A DNA stretch of 64,000 bases from contig JANSXA010000008.1 of the NCBI GenBank assembly GCA_024743175.1, positions 1-64,000 of the forward strand, given 5' to 3'. Shown in pieces: positions 63,025 to 64,000 of the stretch (its first letter is position 1; each line of letters starts with the position of its first letter). Origin of the DNA: Pseudomonadaceae bacterium. GTDB taxonomy: Bacteria > Pseudomonadota > Gammaproteobacteria > Pseudomonadales > Azotimanducaceae. The position numbers and the translations under genes were made by a program. The notes under the pieces are model-generated. The model did no database searches. It was not told the DNA's origin and was given only the letters and a program-made list of their open reading frames with translations.

Positions 63025-63435
63025 ATGACCATCAGTATTGATAACGCACTGGGTGTACATGCCAAGGCGTTGGAGCTCAGGGCCGAACGCACCGAAGTGC
63101 TGGCGCGAAACATCGCGAACGCCGACACGCCAGGGTACAAAGCTCGGGATATTGATTTCAACTCGATTCTGCAGGCGCATCAAGCAGGCATGAGTGAACC
63201 TCGGGGCGCGCGAGTGATGCGCACGGACAACCGCCATATGGCGGTGGATCAGGGTCCTGGTGTCGATGTCTCGCTGCAATACCGGAATCCGATAATGCCT
63301 TCTTTAGATGGCAACACGGTTGATACCCAGCTGGAACAGGCTGAGTTTGCCAAGAACAACCTGCAGTTTCAGGCCAGCTTCCGTTTTTTGAACGGCAAGT
63401 TCAAAGGCATGATCACCGCGCTGAAAGGAGAGTAG
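63025..63435 (+). CDS. flgB: Flagellar basal-body rod protein FlgB
   Basis: A 136-residue proximal rod protein with the N-terminal rod motif NIANADTPGYKARDIDF and a helical C-terminus. First gene of the flgBCD operon, ribosome site AGGCAGGAG. Confidence 0.95.
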   Translation: MTISIDNALGVHAKALELRAERTEVLARNIANADTPGYKARDIDFNSILQAHQAGMSEPRGARVMRTDNRHMAVDQGPGVDVSLQYRNPIMPSLDGNTVDTQLEQAEFAKNNLQFQASFRFLNGKFKGMITALKGE

Positions 63436-63440
63436 ATCCG

Positions 63441-63857
63441 ATGGCTATTGTGGACGTATTTAATGTTTCAGGCAGCGGGATGGCAGCACAATCGCTGCGT
63501 TTAAACACCACTGCCAGCAACATCGCCAATGCTGAGAGTGTCTCAGCAGACCCGGCGGATACTTATCGTGCTCGTTACCCCGTCTTTCAGGCAAGTCTCA
63601 ACAATGCCATGGACGCTCAGGAAGCCAGCACTGCTGTCACTGTGCCTGGCATCATCGAATCTGACAAGCCGCTCAACATGCGCTATGAACCTGACCATCC
63701 GTATGCTGACGATAAAGGTTATGTCGCGTATCCCAACGTCAGCGTAGTGGAGGAGATGGCCAATATGATTTCGGCCAGTCGTTCTTTTCAGGTGAACGTA
63801 GAAGTAATGAACACCGCCAAAACCCTGTCTGAGCGTTTGCTCACGCTGGGTCAATAA
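63441..63857 (+). CDS. flgC: Flagellar basal-body rod protein FlgC
   Basis: A 138-residue rod protein with N-terminal NTTASNIANAESV and C-terminal FQVNVEVMNTAKTLSERLL. Five bases after flgB. Confidence 0.95.
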   Translation: MAIVDVFNVSGSGMAAQSLRLNTTASNIANAESVSADPADTYRARYPVFQASLNNAMDAQEASTAVTVPGIIESDKPLNMRYEPDHPYADDKGYVAYPNVSVVEEMANMISASRSFQVNVEVMNTAKTLSERLLTLGQ

Positions 63858-63875
63858 AGTTTTTAGGAAAATACT

Positions 63876-64000
63876 ATGAGTTTAGAGCTGTCTTCGGTCC
63901 GCACCGTAAGTGACCTCAACGCCAGTGCCACGGCGCCTGGAAACAAAGAAGAGGAGCTGGGCAAAACAGCATTTCTGGAGCTGATGATCGCGCAGGTGCA
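63876..64000 (+). CDS. flgD: Flagellar hook-assembly protein FlgD, 5' part
   Basis: Starts MSLELSSVRTVSDLNASATA and reaches FLELMIAQVQ, the FlgD FLxLLxAQLQ motif, at the window edge. Runs on beyond 64000. Confidence 0.85.
   Translation, partial: MSLELSSVRTVSDLNASATAPGNKEEELGKTAFLELMIAQV

Noticed and set aside
1-64000. CRISPR arrays, diversity-generating retroelements, and rRNA
   Set aside because: No regularly spaced identical repeats with unique spacers, no reverse transcriptase and no rRNA sequence were seen.

Overview
The window is chromosomal DNA of a gammaproteobacterium, probably marine. The evidence is the oadGAB sodium-pump operon, the flgA-flgM-flgN / flgBCD layout with sigma-28 and sigma-54 promoters, a short-chain acyl-CoA/malonyl-CoA ligase set and near-consensus SOS and sigma-70 sites. 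It divides into a left chromosomal flank (1 to about 2062), a 33-kb mobilizable genomic island (2063-35043) and a right chromosomal region (35035-64000).

Left flank: the 5' end of a DUF222-type HNH endonuclease gene behind a nearly perfect LexA box, a doubly broken serine beta-lactamase-family gene, and a small P-loop kinase-like gene.

Island: it sits in the 3' end of a tRNA-Arg(ACG) gene. The 9-bp sequence TGGTGCACC occurs at both ends (2063-2071 and 35035-35043). The large serine integrase gene (33540-) runs into the tRNA and takes an antisense-tRNA tail. At the opposite end an orphan 3' coding fragment (2062-2169) has the same 9 bp in the same frame and overlaps mobC by ATGA. Recircularisation would therefore rebuild a full integrase gene coupled to mobC and the relaxase. 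The conjugative coupling protein, its two membrane partners and several small genes are at the right end, mob is at the left end, and the cargo lies between them, so the transfer module is contiguous only in the circle. No type IV secretion genes are present, so the island must borrow a mating pore.

Cargo: a Fic protein, a protein with three HTH-like repeats, a resolvase, ArdA with a structured leader, a mobile mystery protein A/B (HTH/Fic) pair with operator repeats, a CBASS operon (57-aa protein, HNH-SAVED effector, CD-NTase, E2-like protein with a zinc cluster), and a type I restriction operon. That operon runs hsdM-hsdS-DUF4268-hsdR, with hsdR broken by one amber codon, and continues into a GHKL-ATPase/STAS plus DUF4325 pair. 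Beyond it are a GC-rich array of hairpins that looks like a structured RNA and a four-gene operon of a STAND NTPase, a TPR protein, a HEPN-like protein and a small basic protein. The last operon and the GHKL/DUF4325 pair are the best candidates for undescribed defence systems.

Right region: ordinary chromosome. It holds an aldehyde dehydrogenase, oadGAB, a SPOR-like/CBM9/DUF5916 outer-membrane protein, a BisC-type molybdoenzyme, tRNA-Arg(CCT), a hydrolase, a UbiA prenyltransferase, an RRM protein with a long leader, an ACR3 transporter, a lipocalin-like protein, a PQQ sugar dehydrogenase, aroA, two AMP-forming ligases, a tRNA-Arg(CCG) relic, a GAF protein, an LLM oxidoreductase, two small glycosyltransferases, ycgR and the first part of the flagellar rod operon.
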